DNA of 64,000 bases from an uncultured Oscillibacter sp. (lineage in GTDB: Bacteria; Bacillota; Clostridia; Oscillospirales; Oscillospiraceae), in assembly GCA_910576865.1 (NCBI GenBank), contig CAJTKE010000006.1:62001-126000 (forward strand), given 5' to 3'. A model generated the notes under the pieces. The model ran no database searches. It saw nothing but the letters and a program-made list of their open reading frames with translations, and was not told the DNA's origin. The position numbers were made by a program, and so were the translations under genes. This document shows, piece by piece, positions 34,013 through 42,147 of the stretch. How positions within the stretch are numbered: the stretch's first letter is position 1; every line of letters begins with the position of its first letter.

Positions 34013-34801
34013 TCAAATCAGGAACAGCTCGTTGGCCTTGGGGGCGGCCATCATGTTCTCCAGGATGACCAGCTTCTCCCGCATGGCGGGCATGGAGATG
34101 AACTTGGCCCCGGCGGGGCAGCTGTGGATGCACCGGGTGCAGAACAGGCAGCGCCAGCCGTCCACCTCGGCAAAGTCCAGGGGGTTGATGGCCTGGACCG
34201 GGCAGTTCCGCTGGCACAGGCCGCAGTTGGTACACTTGCTCCGGTCGGTGGCCGGCCCCACGGGCAGGTCGGAGCCCGGCACATAGGGGAAATTTCCCTT
34301 GACGCTCAGATCCAGGCCCTCCAGGCGGTCCAGCCCCGCCAGCAGGGCGGCGGCCTTCTCTCCCAGCTCCCGGGCTTGGTCCAGGTCGTCCCCGTTGGGG
34401 CGGCCCTCCGCCAGCTTCCCCGCCATGCAGTGGTGGGCCACGAAGGCCCCCGCCGCCACCGGAATGAAGCCGTGCTCCAGGCTCTCGTTTTTCAGCTCCA
34501 GCAGGGCGTCCTCATACTCCCGGTTGCCGTAGGTCACCGCCAGCACGGCGGGAATCCCCTCCGCCTTGATGTAGCGGAAGAACTCCACCATCAGCTTGGG
34601 CAGCCGCCCGTAGTACACCGGCAGGGCGATGACCGCCACGTCTCCCGCCCGGAGGGTCTCCCCCGTCCAGCGGCTGTCGAAGGCGGTGCGGTCCAGGTCC
34701 AGCCGCTCCGGGGCGCCAATGCCCTGGGCGATGGCGTCCGCCACCCGGGCGGTGGTCCCGTTGGGGCTGAAGGTCAGCGTTACCACGCGTTTCATATCCA
34801 T
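34013..34801 (-). CDS. EFR1-type flavodoxin-ferredoxin protein
   Basis: 262 residues. The N-terminal flavodoxin domain (TLTFSPNGTTARVADAIAQG, VIALPVYYGRLPKLM) is followed by two 4Fe-4S motifs: CTNCGLCQRNCPVQA and CLFCTRCIHSCPAGA (about residues 203-245). EFR1 proteins are soluble electron carriers of anaerobes with no fixed partner. The gene begins 6 nt after the C-S lyase stop, so the two are coupled. It may supply electrons to the peroxiredoxin domain of that fusion. Confidence 0.93.
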   Translation of the reverse strand: MDMKRVVTLTFSPNGTTARVADAIAQGIGAPERLDLDRTAFDSRWTGETLRAGDVAVIALPVYYGRLPKLMVEFFRYIKAEGIPAVLAVTYGNREYEDALLELKNESLEHGFIPVAAGAFVAHHCMAGKLAEGRPNGDDLDQARELGEKAAALLAGLDRLEGLDLSVKGNFPYVPGSDLPVGPATDRSKCTNCGLCQRNCPVQAINPLDFAEVDGWRCLFCTRCIHSCPAGAKFISMPAMREKLVILENMMAAPKANELFLI

Positions 34802-34807
34802 CCTGCG

Positions 34808-36541
34808 TTACTCCTTTCCATTCAGCCAGCCGATGAGCTGGTCCGTATCGGGCAGGTCCGCCGCCTTGGCGGCGTAGTGGGCCTTTTGCACGGTGTTGTC
34901 CTTGTCCAGCAGGAACACGGCCGGGAGCTGAAGCTCGTTCCCCTCGTACTTGCCGTGGACCAGCCCGGCGGCCCGGGCCTGGCCGATCTTCTCCAGGGCG
35001 CGGAGGTCCGCCATCCGCTCCATGGACAGGGCGGGGCACACGTGATAGCGGCGGAACAGGGCCTGCTCCGGGTCGCAGACGATGTCAAAGGGATAGAAGT
35101 CCCGGCCGATCTGCTCCCGGATGACCGCCGGGTCGCTCTGGAGCACCACCAGGGCCCGCCCGCCGGCCGCCTCGATCTTCTCATAGGCCTGCTTCAGGCG
35201 CTGCATGTCCAGCTGGCAGATGGTGCAGCCGTAGTAGCGCAGGAAGAGCAGGAGGGTGGACTTTCCGCCGTTGTCGGACAGCCGCCCCTCTCCCCAGGGG
35301 GTCCGATAGGCGAAGTCCTCCGCCTGGTCGCCGGGATAGAGCCGGTCCAGGGCCTCGCACATCCGGCGCACGCCCTCCTCCAGCATGGGCCGGGGGCAGG
35401 CGGTGTTGATCCGCAGCCGGGTCTCGCCGCCGGGGCCGAAGGTGGGCGCGCCCTCCGGGCCGCTCTCGATGAGGATGTTGGCGGTCTTCACCAGATAGCT
35501 GTCCAGGTCCTCCCGGGCATAGCCCTTCAAATAGGGGGCCACGTCCACCCAGGCGAAGTAGGTGCCCTGGGGGAGGTACATTCTGGCCTTGGGCAGGTGC
35601 TCCGCCAGATACTCCTTGACAAAGACCAGGTTGTCGTGGAGGTAGCCGTTGAGCTGGTCCAGCCACTCCTCGCCGGTGGCGTAGGCCGCCTGGATGGCGG
35701 TGATGGACAGGGGGTTGGGCAGGTGAACGCCGCAGTCGCCCTGGACATACTGGGTCCAGAGGGCCTGGAGGTGGGGGTCGTGGATGACGATGTTGGAGTA
35801 GGACAGCCCCGCCAGGTTGAAGGTCTTGGACACGGAGGCGCAGGTGACAATGTCGTTTTTCCGCTCAGGGAACAGCTTCTCCAGGGGGATGTGCCTGTAC
35901 CCCGGGGCCACGATGTCGTGGTGGATTTCGTCGGCCACGATGCGCACGCCGTTCTCCAGGCACAGCTGGCCCATCCGGCGGAGCTCCTCCTCCGTCCACA
36001 CCCGGCCGCTGGGGTTGTGGGGGGAGCACAGGAGGAAGAGGGTGGTCCTGGGGTCCTTCACCTTCTTCTCGAAGTCGGCGAAGTCGATCTCATAGCCGTC
36101 GGGACCCTCCACCAGCCGGTTCTCCACCGGGACGCGGTGGGTGCAGCGGACCTTGTTGTAGAAGGGGCGGTACACCGGGGGCTGGACCAGCACCTGGTCC
36201 CCCTCGTGGGTCATCAGCTGGATGAGGAAGCGCAGGGCGGGGACGATGCCGCCGCAGTAGAACACGTCCCTGGAGTTGACGTACCAGCCGAAGCGGTGCC
36301 AGTACCAGCCGCAGATGCTGCGGAAGAACTCCCCGGTGAAGTTGGCGCTGTAGCCGAAAATCTGCCGGTCCACCCGCTTGTGGAGGGCCTCCACCACGCC
36401 GTCGGGGCAGGGGAAGTCCATGTCCGCCACCCAGAAGGGCAGGGTGCTGGTCTCCGCGTAACGGTTCTGCACCGGCATGAATTCCCATTTGCCGCTGTTG
36501 GTGCCGTGGCGGTCTACCAGCTTGTCGAAATCGTAGGCCAT
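34808..36541 (-). CDS. PatB/MalY-type C-S lyase fused to a peroxiredoxin-like domain
   Basis: 577 residues. Residues 1-390 are a fold-type I PLP aminotransferase of the MalY/PatB class (LPFWVADMDFPCPDGVVEAL, SPHNPSGRVW, ADEIHHDI, SVSKTFNLAGL with the PLP lysine near 241, RINTACPR). Such enzymes cleave cystathionine or cysteine conjugates to a thiol, pyruvate and ammonia. From about residue 410 an AhpC/TSA-like domain follows, with LLLFLRYYGCTICQLDM (two Cys) and later VFLLDKDNTVQKAHY. I do not know this pairing as a standard architecture. CAAGGAGGAG precedes the ATG at 36541. It leads an operon with EFR1, permease and MarR genes. Confidence 0.93.
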   Translation of the reverse strand: MAYDFDKLVDRHGTNSGKWEFMPVQNRYAETSTLPFWVADMDFPCPDGVVEALHKRVDRQIFGYSANFTGEFFRSICGWYWHRFGWYVNSRDVFYCGGIVPALRFLIQLMTHEGDQVLVQPPVYRPFYNKVRCTHRVPVENRLVEGPDGYEIDFADFEKKVKDPRTTLFLLCSPHNPSGRVWTEEELRRMGQLCLENGVRIVADEIHHDIVAPGYRHIPLEKLFPERKNDIVTCASVSKTFNLAGLSYSNIVIHDPHLQALWTQYVQGDCGVHLPNPLSITAIQAAYATGEEWLDQLNGYLHDNLVFVKEYLAEHLPKARMYLPQGTYFAWVDVAPYLKGYAREDLDSYLVKTANILIESGPEGAPTFGPGGETRLRINTACPRPMLEEGVRRMCEALDRLYPGDQAEDFAYRTPWGEGRLSDNGGKSTLLLFLRYYGCTICQLDMQRLKQAYEKIEAAGGRALVVLQSDPAVIREQIGRDFYPFDIVCDPEQALFRRYHVCPALSMERMADLRALEKIGQARAAGLVHGKYEGNELQLPAVFLLDKDNTVQKAHYAAKAADLPDTDQLIGWLNGKE

Positions 36542-36563
36542 TGTTTCTCCTCCTTGTTGAAGC

Positions 36564-36586
36564 ATTAAACAGTTTAATAATTAAAC
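36564..36586. promoter_or_regulatory. Triple GTTTAA/TTAAAC operator
   Basis: Overlapping palindromes TTAAACAGTTTAA (36565-36577) and GTTTAATAATTAAAC (36572-36586) share the middle half-site. They lie 8-30 nt downstream of the -10 box on the minus strand, between promoter and ribosome site. The form and place suit a MarR-type repressor site. Confidence 0.75.
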
Positions 36587-36593
36587 AGTATGC

Positions 36594-36622
36594 AGTATAT
36601 AACTTGACAGAAACCTTGTCAA
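36594..36622 (-). promoter_or_regulatory. Promoter of the C-S lyase operon
   Basis: Minus-strand TTGACA (36617-36622), 17-nt spacer, TATACT (36594-36599): near consensus, so it should be strong unless repressed. Confidence 0.85.
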
Positions 36623-36764
36623 TTGGGCAATCAAATTTTATCTGTTTTGACGAAAGGAAAATTCAGGAAGCCAGTTTTGGGATTTTGTCTGGAAGAAATA
36701 TGTCAATTTTTAGCAGATAAAGATTTTTTACGAATTTGTGAACGTCAAAATCAGGAGCAAAATA

Positions 36765-36792
36765 CGGCATCCGACTGCGCAGTCGGATGCCG
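36765..36792 (-). terminator. Perfect 28-nt palindromic terminator
   Basis: 14-base halves 36765-36778 and 36779-36792 are fully symmetric; on the minus strand TATTTTG follows. It ends the acyltransferase transcript. Confidence 0.8.
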
Positions 36793-36822
36793 CCTTGGAA
36801 GCTGTGGCCGCCACCAGCCGGG

Positions 36823-37872
36823 TTATTTCGGACGTTCTTTGCTGAACGCATCACGGTTTTGGACCCGGACCATACGGGTGAGCCTGTCGACAGGCACCGC
36901 GAGCAGGCAGGAAGCCGCGGAAACCGCGAGGAGCAGCAGGAGCATCCCAAGCATTCCTTGATTGAACACCGAAAAGCGCCTGAAAAAATACAGCACCAAA
37001 ACATGTTCAAAGTAAATCGTCATGGAGTGCTTTGCAAGGAACCGCGTTGAAACTCGCACCGCCCGAAGCCGCCCGACATGATTCCAGGCGGCGAATGAGA
37101 ATAAAAATACAAGAGGTACGTATGCGTTCAATGAGGATTTGATCGAATCGAGGGAATTTGTGGCGCTGCTTTCAACTATGTAAACGCACGCGAACAGCAG
37201 AGTTGCCACTGTTATCGTAATGGAGTTTTGAGAGGCGATCTTGCGCACATGGATAAGGCGTGTGCTCGTCAGCAAAAGGCCCATGGTAAAGTAGAAAAGC
37301 CATGTTGGAAAGAGAATCCACAGCCAGGGGCGGATCAGGTCGGGAATGAGATTGAGGCCGAATTGCAGAAAGTAAAACAGCTTTTGAATCGCATGGGAGA
37401 CAATGGAGGAGAGCAGGAGGCATTTGAATGGAAAGCGATCAGCCCATTTCTTTAAAACAGGAAACAGTACATAGAGCTGCATGATTATCACAACAAAGTA
37501 CAGATGCGGCGCCGCCTGCCCCGACAACAGGGACTTTACGCAGAAATCGAAACTCCATGCGCTCAAATCCGCGTGGATATTGTATAACATATATACAAGC
37601 GACCAGATGAGATATGGAACTCCTGTTTTGATCAGCCGCCTGCGCAGGAATTGCCTGGCAGTACAGAAGCCGTTCAATCCGCAGGATACGCCGGACAGCA
37701 AAATAAAAAGCGGCACGGCAAAGCGCGACAGCTGATTCAATATGAACGCAAGGTTCATCCCTGAAACGGCCACGCGGCTGTTATAGTGGACAAAAGTGCT
37801 TGTGACATGGATCGTTATGACGGACAGCATCGCGAGCACCCGCGCGAAATCCAATTCTTCAATCCTGTTCAT
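36823..37872 (-). CDS. Membrane acyltransferase (acyltransferase 3 family)
   Basis: 349 residues with about ten membrane helices. The N terminus RIEELDFARVLAMLSVITIH has the family RxxxxDxxRxxA...H pattern with the catalytic-type His. Family members add acetyl or other acyl groups to surface sugars or peptidoglycan. AAAGG lies upstream; GTG codons at 37878 and 37884 are possible alternative starts. The gene is lower in GC than its neighbours and stands alone with its own terminator, so it may have been acquired. Confidence 0.85.
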   Translation of the reverse strand: MNRIEELDFARVLAMLSVITIHVTSTFVHYNSRVAVSGMNLAFILNQLSRFAVPLFILLSGVSCGLNGFCTARQFLRRRLIKTGVPYLIWSLVYMLYNIHADLSAWSFDFCVKSLLSGQAAPHLYFVVIIMQLYVLFPVLKKWADRFPFKCLLLSSIVSHAIQKLFYFLQFGLNLIPDLIRPWLWILFPTWLFYFTMGLLLTSTRLIHVRKIASQNSITITVATLLFACVYIVESSATNSLDSIKSSLNAYVPLVFLFSFAAWNHVGRLRAVRVSTRFLAKHSMTIYFEHVLVLYFFRRFSVFNQGMLGMLLLLLAVSAASCLLAVPVDRLTRMVRVQNRDAFSKERPK

Positions 37873-37987
37873 TGCCACAATCACACCTTTCCGCCGGTTT
37901 GCGGTTCCTACATGGTAATAGTGTGCGGAGCCCTGGAAAAAGCGACAATGAAATTTTCACGCGATGGATGATACTTCAGACATCCTG

Positions 37988-37996
37988 TGCTATAAT
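37988..37996 (+). promoter_or_regulatory. Extended -10 promoter before the sigma-factor gene
   Basis: TGC-TATAAT at 37988-37996 has the extended -10 TGn element. No good -35 is seen. Confidence 0.5.
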
Positions 37997-38051
37997 GGCA
38001 TAAATTCACAGCCCGGATTGATGGAAGCATAAAGACAAACGCAAACAGGGG

Positions 38052-38555
38052 GTGGATACGTTGGACGCCTGCGAGAAAAAAGCTCTGGTGGAAAAATGGT
38101 ATCACCAATACGCGAACTATCTTTTCCACGCCGCCCGTCTGCTGGGACCGGCGAATCAGGCGGAAGAGCTGGTACAGGAGACCTTCCGCATTGTTCTGGA
38201 AAAGGATGACCTGGATGAGGTAACCTATCCCAAAACATGGCTGCGGAAGATTCTTTACAATGTTGTCAGGAATCAGCTTCGACTGCAAAGCAATTCCGAG
38301 AGCAGTCTGACCGGCGAAGCGGAAGCGCTTCACGAGCGGGAGGCTTCCTATACGGATCAGCTGGACGTCGAGCTGGAATACGGCGGAACGATTCCGGAAA
38401 ATGACCTGCGCCTGCTCCGGCTCGCGTTTGTAGAGAGGTATACATACGCCGAGATTGCGAGTGAATTTGGAATCTCTGAGAAGGCCTGTCAGAAGCGCGC
38501 GGAACGGGCAAGGAAGCGACTGAAAAGGTTTTTGGAAAAGGAAAAATTCTCGTGA
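38052..38555 (+). CDS. ECF-type RNA polymerase sigma factor
   Basis: 167 residues. Region 2 is at residues 15-75 (YANYLFHAARLLGPANQAEE, LVQETFRIVL, TWLRKILYNVVRNQ). Region 4 is at 115-160 (LLRLAFVERYTYAEIASEFG, ISEKACQKRAERARKRLKRF). The frame starts with GTG at 38052. A TTG at 38061 is better spaced from AGGGGG and may be the real start. It pairs with the anti-sigma-like gene 51 nt downstream. The signal it answers is unknown. Confidence 0.92.
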   Translation: MDTLDACEKKALVEKWYHQYANYLFHAARLLGPANQAEELVQETFRIVLEKDDLDEVTYPKTWLRKILYNVVRNQLRLQSNSESSLTGEAEALHEREASYTDQLDVELEYGGTIPENDLRLLRLAFVERYTYAEIASEFGISEKACQKRAERARKRLKRFLEKEKFS

Positions 38556-38606
38556 AGCGGGCCGGCTCTTTGATATGCCGAAACACTACGATAAGGAGGC
38601 GCGGTT

Positions 38607-39518
38607 ATGTCTTCCTCTGACCAGCGAGAGAACAGCAACTATCAATTTCTCGAGAACATCAGCACCGAGAAATTGAAAAGCATGATCATATCGGATTTCC
38701 TGTCCGGGGATACGGAAGATGAGGCAAATGACGAATTCATGACGCAGGTGCTGGAGGTGATTGCACGGAGAGAGGAGCAGGACCCCTCAGCTCCTCCGTT
38801 TGACGTTGAGGCCGGATGGGAAAAATTTGAAGCCGAGTTTTTCCCGGCGGAAAACCCGGCCCCACAAAAGAAGACCAGACAAGCTGAACGGAACACGGCG
38901 GACACGGCAGCACCATTGAGCGCCAAAGGGCTGAGCTTCAAGGCCCTGCGGGCGGCGGCCGTCGCGGCGGCTGTGATTTTTCTGAGCGTAATGATGGCCA
39001 GTGCGTTTGAACCCAATTTATTCAACATGATTGCGGAGTGGACGCAAGATTTTTTTCAATTTAAATCTAAAGACACTTCTCAGTACGGAATAGAGGTTAC
39101 TACGGGAACAAAACTCAATCCAGACCAGACAATGGAAACTGCGTTAGAAGAACAGGGAATATCTACATTAGTTTCGCCGACATGGATTCCAGATGGGTTT
39201 GAACTCTCGGGCACAAAGGTGTACGACGATATTTCTGAGCCATTTATAACCACGCTTTATGAAGACAAATCAACCGATCGCTCTATAATTGTTTCTGTAG
39301 TGATTCATCAAAATCCAATGTCTTCAGTACACGAAAAAGATGGAACTCCGGTTAGTCCTTATTTAAAAAATGATATAGAGCATTTTATTATGAGAAACAA
39401 TAAATCCGTCATTGCCACATGGTTTGTGGATAATCTCGAATGTACCATCACAGGTGGAGTGTCGGAAGACGAATTGAAAGCCATGATCGATTCCATTTAT
39501 GAGGGGGATTCTGACTGA
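38607..39518 (+). CDS. Anti-sigma-like membrane protein with DUF4367 domain
   Basis: 303 residues. The cytoplasmic N-terminal part (about 1-105) is acidic. It is followed by one membrane helix (AAAVAAAVIFLSVMMASAF, near 113-131) and an external DUF4367-like domain (LVSPTWIPDGFELSGTKVYD, with the PxWxPxGF pattern). This is the layout of membrane-bound anti-sigma factors paired with ECF sigmas in Clostridia. AAGGAGG precedes the ATG. GC falls in the second half, where codon use becomes A/T-rich. Confidence 0.88.
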   Translation: MSSSDQRENSNYQFLENISTEKLKSMIISDFLSGDTEDEANDEFMTQVLEVIARREEQDPSAPPFDVEAGWEKFEAEFFPAENPAPQKKTRQAERNTADTAAPLSAKGLSFKALRAAAVAAAVIFLSVMMASAFEPNLFNMIAEWTQDFFQFKSKDTSQYGIEVTTGTKLNPDQTMETALEEQGISTLVSPTWIPDGFELSGTKVYDDISEPFITTLYEDKSTDRSIIVSVVIHQNPMSSVHEKDGTPVSPYLKNDIEHFIMRNNKSVIATWFVDNLECTITGGVSEDELKAMIDSIYEGDSD

Positions 39519-39679
39519 AGCAGACAGCGGAATACTTACGGAATCAACTTGAGTCGGACCAGCTGGGGTCAAAAGAATTTTGGACCCGTTTACGGGCCGC
39601 GAGAACAAGAAGGCGTAAAAAAAACCCTTACGGGGCTTCTCAAGCCTCCGGCTTTGCCGGAGGCTTTGACTCGCCTTGA
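39515..39679 (+). CDS. Possible 54-residue basic protein with CTG start
   Basis: A frame opens at CTG 39515, overlapping the anti-sigma stop, with GAGGGGG (39501-39507) 7 nt upstream. It encodes KQTAEYLRNQLESDQLGSKE, then FWTRLRAARTRRRKKNP, and ends after the terminator stem. The helical, basic sequence is not random-looking, but CTG starts are rare and there is no ATG. It could also be the relic of a longer gene. Confidence 0.25.
   Translation: MKQTAEYLRNQLESDQLGSKEFWTRLRAARTRRRKKNPYGASQASGFAGGFDSP
39644..39664 (+). terminator. Terminator after the sigma/anti-sigma operon
   Basis: 9-bp perfect stem (GCCTCCGGC, arms 39644-39652 and 39656-39664) with a TTT loop. Confidence 0.65.
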
Positions 39680-39710
39680 TTCTGAATGCCGCCGGCGGCC
39701 GATATTTTTC

Positions 39711-39739
39711 TTCCATGCGCCGGAGTATTATGGTATAAT
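39711..39739 (+). promoter_or_regulatory. Promoter of the MBL/HD-GYP run
   Basis: TTCCAT (39711-39716), 17-nt spacer, TATAAT (39734-39739), about 80 nt before the MBL gene start. Confidence 0.55.
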
Positions 39740-39817
39740 AGCTCTGTATCATGCAATCGCGGGACTGGAACGACAAACGGGGCGGAGGACCGCCGGTTTC
39801 AAAGAAATGGGGATGGG

Positions 39818-40630
39818 ATGGACATGAAGACGACACTATCCGTTTTGGGCGTGCGGGGCGCGCTGCCGGCGGCGGGCGGGCAGTACGCGGAGTACGGCGG
39901 GAACACCTCCTGCTTCGCGCTGGACTATGGGGACGGCCTTTTGTGCTTTGACGCCGGGAGCGGCCTGCCGGACCTGATCGGCCGGCTGGGCGGGGTCCGG
40001 CGGCTGGACATCCTCATCAGCCATGTCCATATTGACCACATCATGGGCCTCTACTTCCTGACCGCCTTCAAAGTCCCGGAAATCCATCTTTACGGCGAGG
40101 CCCGGCAGGGCGTCGATTTCCGCCGCCAGCTGGAGTCCGTGATCGGCCAGCCCTACTGGCCGGTGGGACTGGAGAACGTCCCCGCGAGAATCAGCCTGCA
40201 CGAAATCGCCCCGGGGGACCAGGTGGTCCTGCCCCGGGGGGAGGGGGACCTGCTGGTCTCCACCCTGCGGGGGAACCATCCCAACGAAAGCCTGCTCTTC
40301 CGGGCGGAGCTGGACGGGAAGCGGGTCACCTATGCCCTGGACTGCGAGATGGGCGGGGACATGGACGCGCGGCTGGCGGAGTTCGCCCGGGACAGCGGCC
40401 TGCTGATCTGGGACGCCAACTTCACCCGGGCGGACAAGCGCCCCGGCTGGGGCCACTCCACCTGGGAGGAGGGTCTGGCCGTGGCCCGGGCCGCCGGGGC
40501 GGAGCGGGTCCTCATGACCCACTACTCCCGGAATTACACGGATTCATTCCTGCGGGAGCAGGAGCTGCTGGCGAAGAGGGAATTCAGCGCGTGCCTGTTC
40601 GCGCGGGAAGGAATGGTGATTGACCTATGA
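39818..40630 (+). CDS. Metallo-beta-lactamase fold hydrolase
   Basis: 270 residues. SHVHIDHIMG is the HxHxDH metal motif (near residue 68). TLRGNHPNES, YALDCEMG and LLIWDANF supply later metal ligands, and MTHYSRNY is the last. The build is like MBL phosphodiesterase-type enzymes (RNase Z/PhnP relatives) and not a beta-lactamase. ATGs at 39818 and 39824 are both possible; the ribosome site GGGGATGGG is weak. The stop overlaps the start of the GAF-HD-GYP gene, which suggests a shared nucleotide-signalling role. Confidence 0.88.
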   Translation: MDMKTTLSVLGVRGALPAAGGQYAEYGGNTSCFALDYGDGLLCFDAGSGLPDLIGRLGGVRRLDILISHVHIDHIMGLYFLTAFKVPEIHLYGEARQGVDFRRQLESVIGQPYWPVGLENVPARISLHEIAPGDQVVLPRGEGDLLVSTLRGNHPNESLLFRAELDGKRVTYALDCEMGGDMDARLAEFARDSGLLIWDANFTRADKRPGWGHSTWEEGLAVARAAGAERVLMTHYSRNYTDSFLREQELLAKREFSACLFAREGMVIDL

Positions 40631-42126
40631 TGACCCAGGAGGCCATGAAAAAGGTATTGCAGGCGGGGGTGATGCTCTCCTCCGAGCGGGATCAGAACCA
40701 CCTGCTGGACGTGGTCCTGGCCAGCGTCATGGAGCTGGCCAACTGCGACGCGGGGACGCTGTACCTGCTGGACGGGGAGGCGCTGCGCTTCAAGGTGATG
40801 CACACCAACTCCCTGGGGACCCACTCCGGCGGCGACGGGAAGGACCCGGACATGCCCCCGGTGCCCCTGCGGCGGGAAAACGTGTGCGCCTTCTGCTTCC
40901 TGGAGGGGCGGACCGTCCGGGTGGAGGACGTGCACACCAGCACGGAATACGACTTCTCCGGCCCCATCCGGTACGACGCCATCACCGGCTATCACACCCA
41001 GTCCATGCTGGTGGTGCCCATGCGCAACCGGGAGGGGGAGAAGCTGGGCGTCATCCAGCTCATCAACGCCATGGACGGCGAGGGGAACATCCAGGCCTTC
41101 CCGGAGGACATGATTCTGGCCCTGGAGTCCGTGACGTCCCAGGCGGCGGTCACCATTCAGAACTCCCGTTACATGCGGGAGATTCGGGAGCTGTTCCAGT
41201 CCTTCGTCCGGGTGATGTCCGCCGCCGTCGACGAGCGGTCCCCCTACAACGCCAACCACTCCCGGCGCATGGCCAGATTCGCCGGGCGCTTCGTGGACTT
41301 TTTGAACCGGAAGGCCGGGGAGTCCGGCGGGGACATCCCCTTCCCGCCCCAGCGGAAAGAGGAGCTGGTTATGAGCGTCCTGCTCCACGACATCGGCAAG
41401 GTGACCACCCCCCTGGAGGTCATGAACAAGCCCGAACGGCTTTACGAGAGCCAGAAGGCGGACATCCGCCACCGGATGGAGACCATCCGCCTGCTGGGAC
41501 GGATCGCCCGGCTGGAGGGGCGGATCACCCCGGAGGAGGCGGAGGTTCTGGACCGGGAGACCCGGGAGACGGAGGCGGAGCTGTTCCGGATGAGCACCGC
41601 CGGCTTCCTCCCCGACGAGCGGCTGGAGTGGATGGAGGGCGTCGCGCGGCGCACCTACACCGACGAGGAGGGCCGGGAGCTGCCCTGGCTGACGGAGGAG
41701 GAGCGGGCCATGCTCTCCATCCGGAAGGGCACCCTCTCCGGCGAGGAGCGGGGCGTGATGGAGAACCACGTGGTGGTCACCAACAAGCTGCTCTCCAAGA
41801 TCAAGTTCTCCAACGACCTGTCCCACGTGCGGAACTGGGCGGCGGCCCACCACGAGCTGCTCAACGGCAGCGGCTACCCCCGGCACCTGGAGGGGGACGA
41901 GATTCCCATGGAGGCGCGGATCATCACGATCCTGGACATCTTCGACGCGCTGGTGGCGGCGGACCGGCCCTACAAGCCGGGGATACCCGTGGAAAAGGCC
42001 CTGGGCATCCTGGACGCCATGGCCAACAAGGAGGGCAAGCTGGACCCGGGCCTCACCGCCCTGTTCATCGAGAGCCGCTGCTGGGAGGGCATCCCCCTGG
42101 TGGGGGACCTGCCCGACGAGGGCTGA
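40627..42126 (+). CDS. GAF and HD-GYP domain phosphodiesterase
   Basis: 499 residues. An N-terminal GAF sensor (about 10-185; NCDAGTLYLLDGEALRFKVM, SMLVVPMRNREGEKLGVIQL) is followed by an HD-GYP domain. It has NANHSRRMARF, LLHDIGK with the HD pair, and HHELLNGSGYP, a GYP motif with Asn where Asp is usual. HD-GYP enzymes break down cyclic di-GMP or related signals. A roughly 100-residue insert full of Glu and Arg separates the HD and GYP parts (about 275-390). The start overlaps the MBL stop by 4 nt. Confidence 0.93.
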   Translation: MMTQEAMKKVLQAGVMLSSERDQNHLLDVVLASVMELANCDAGTLYLLDGEALRFKVMHTNSLGTHSGGDGKDPDMPPVPLRRENVCAFCFLEGRTVRVEDVHTSTEYDFSGPIRYDAITGYHTQSMLVVPMRNREGEKLGVIQLINAMDGEGNIQAFPEDMILALESVTSQAAVTIQNSRYMREIRELFQSFVRVMSAAVDERSPYNANHSRRMARFAGRFVDFLNRKAGESGGDIPFPPQRKEELVMSVLLHDIGKVTTPLEVMNKPERLYESQKADIRHRMETIRLLGRIARLEGRITPEEAEVLDRETRETEAELFRMSTAGFLPDERLEWMEGVARRTYTDEEGRELPWLTEEERAMLSIRKGTLSGEERGVMENHVVVTNKLLSKIKFSNDLSHVRNWAAAHHELLNGSGYPRHLEGDEIPMEARIITILDIFDALVAADRPYKPGIPVEKALGILDAMANKEGKLDPGLTALFIESRCWEGIPLVGDLPDEG

Positions 42127-42147
42127 TTTCCGGAGAGGAGAAAATTC

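Noticed and set aside
33983-36568. 861-residue plus-strand frame opposite EFR1 and C-S lyase genes
   Set aside because: Shadow frame, rich in Gly/Val/His repeats without motifs; the minus-strand genes are certain.
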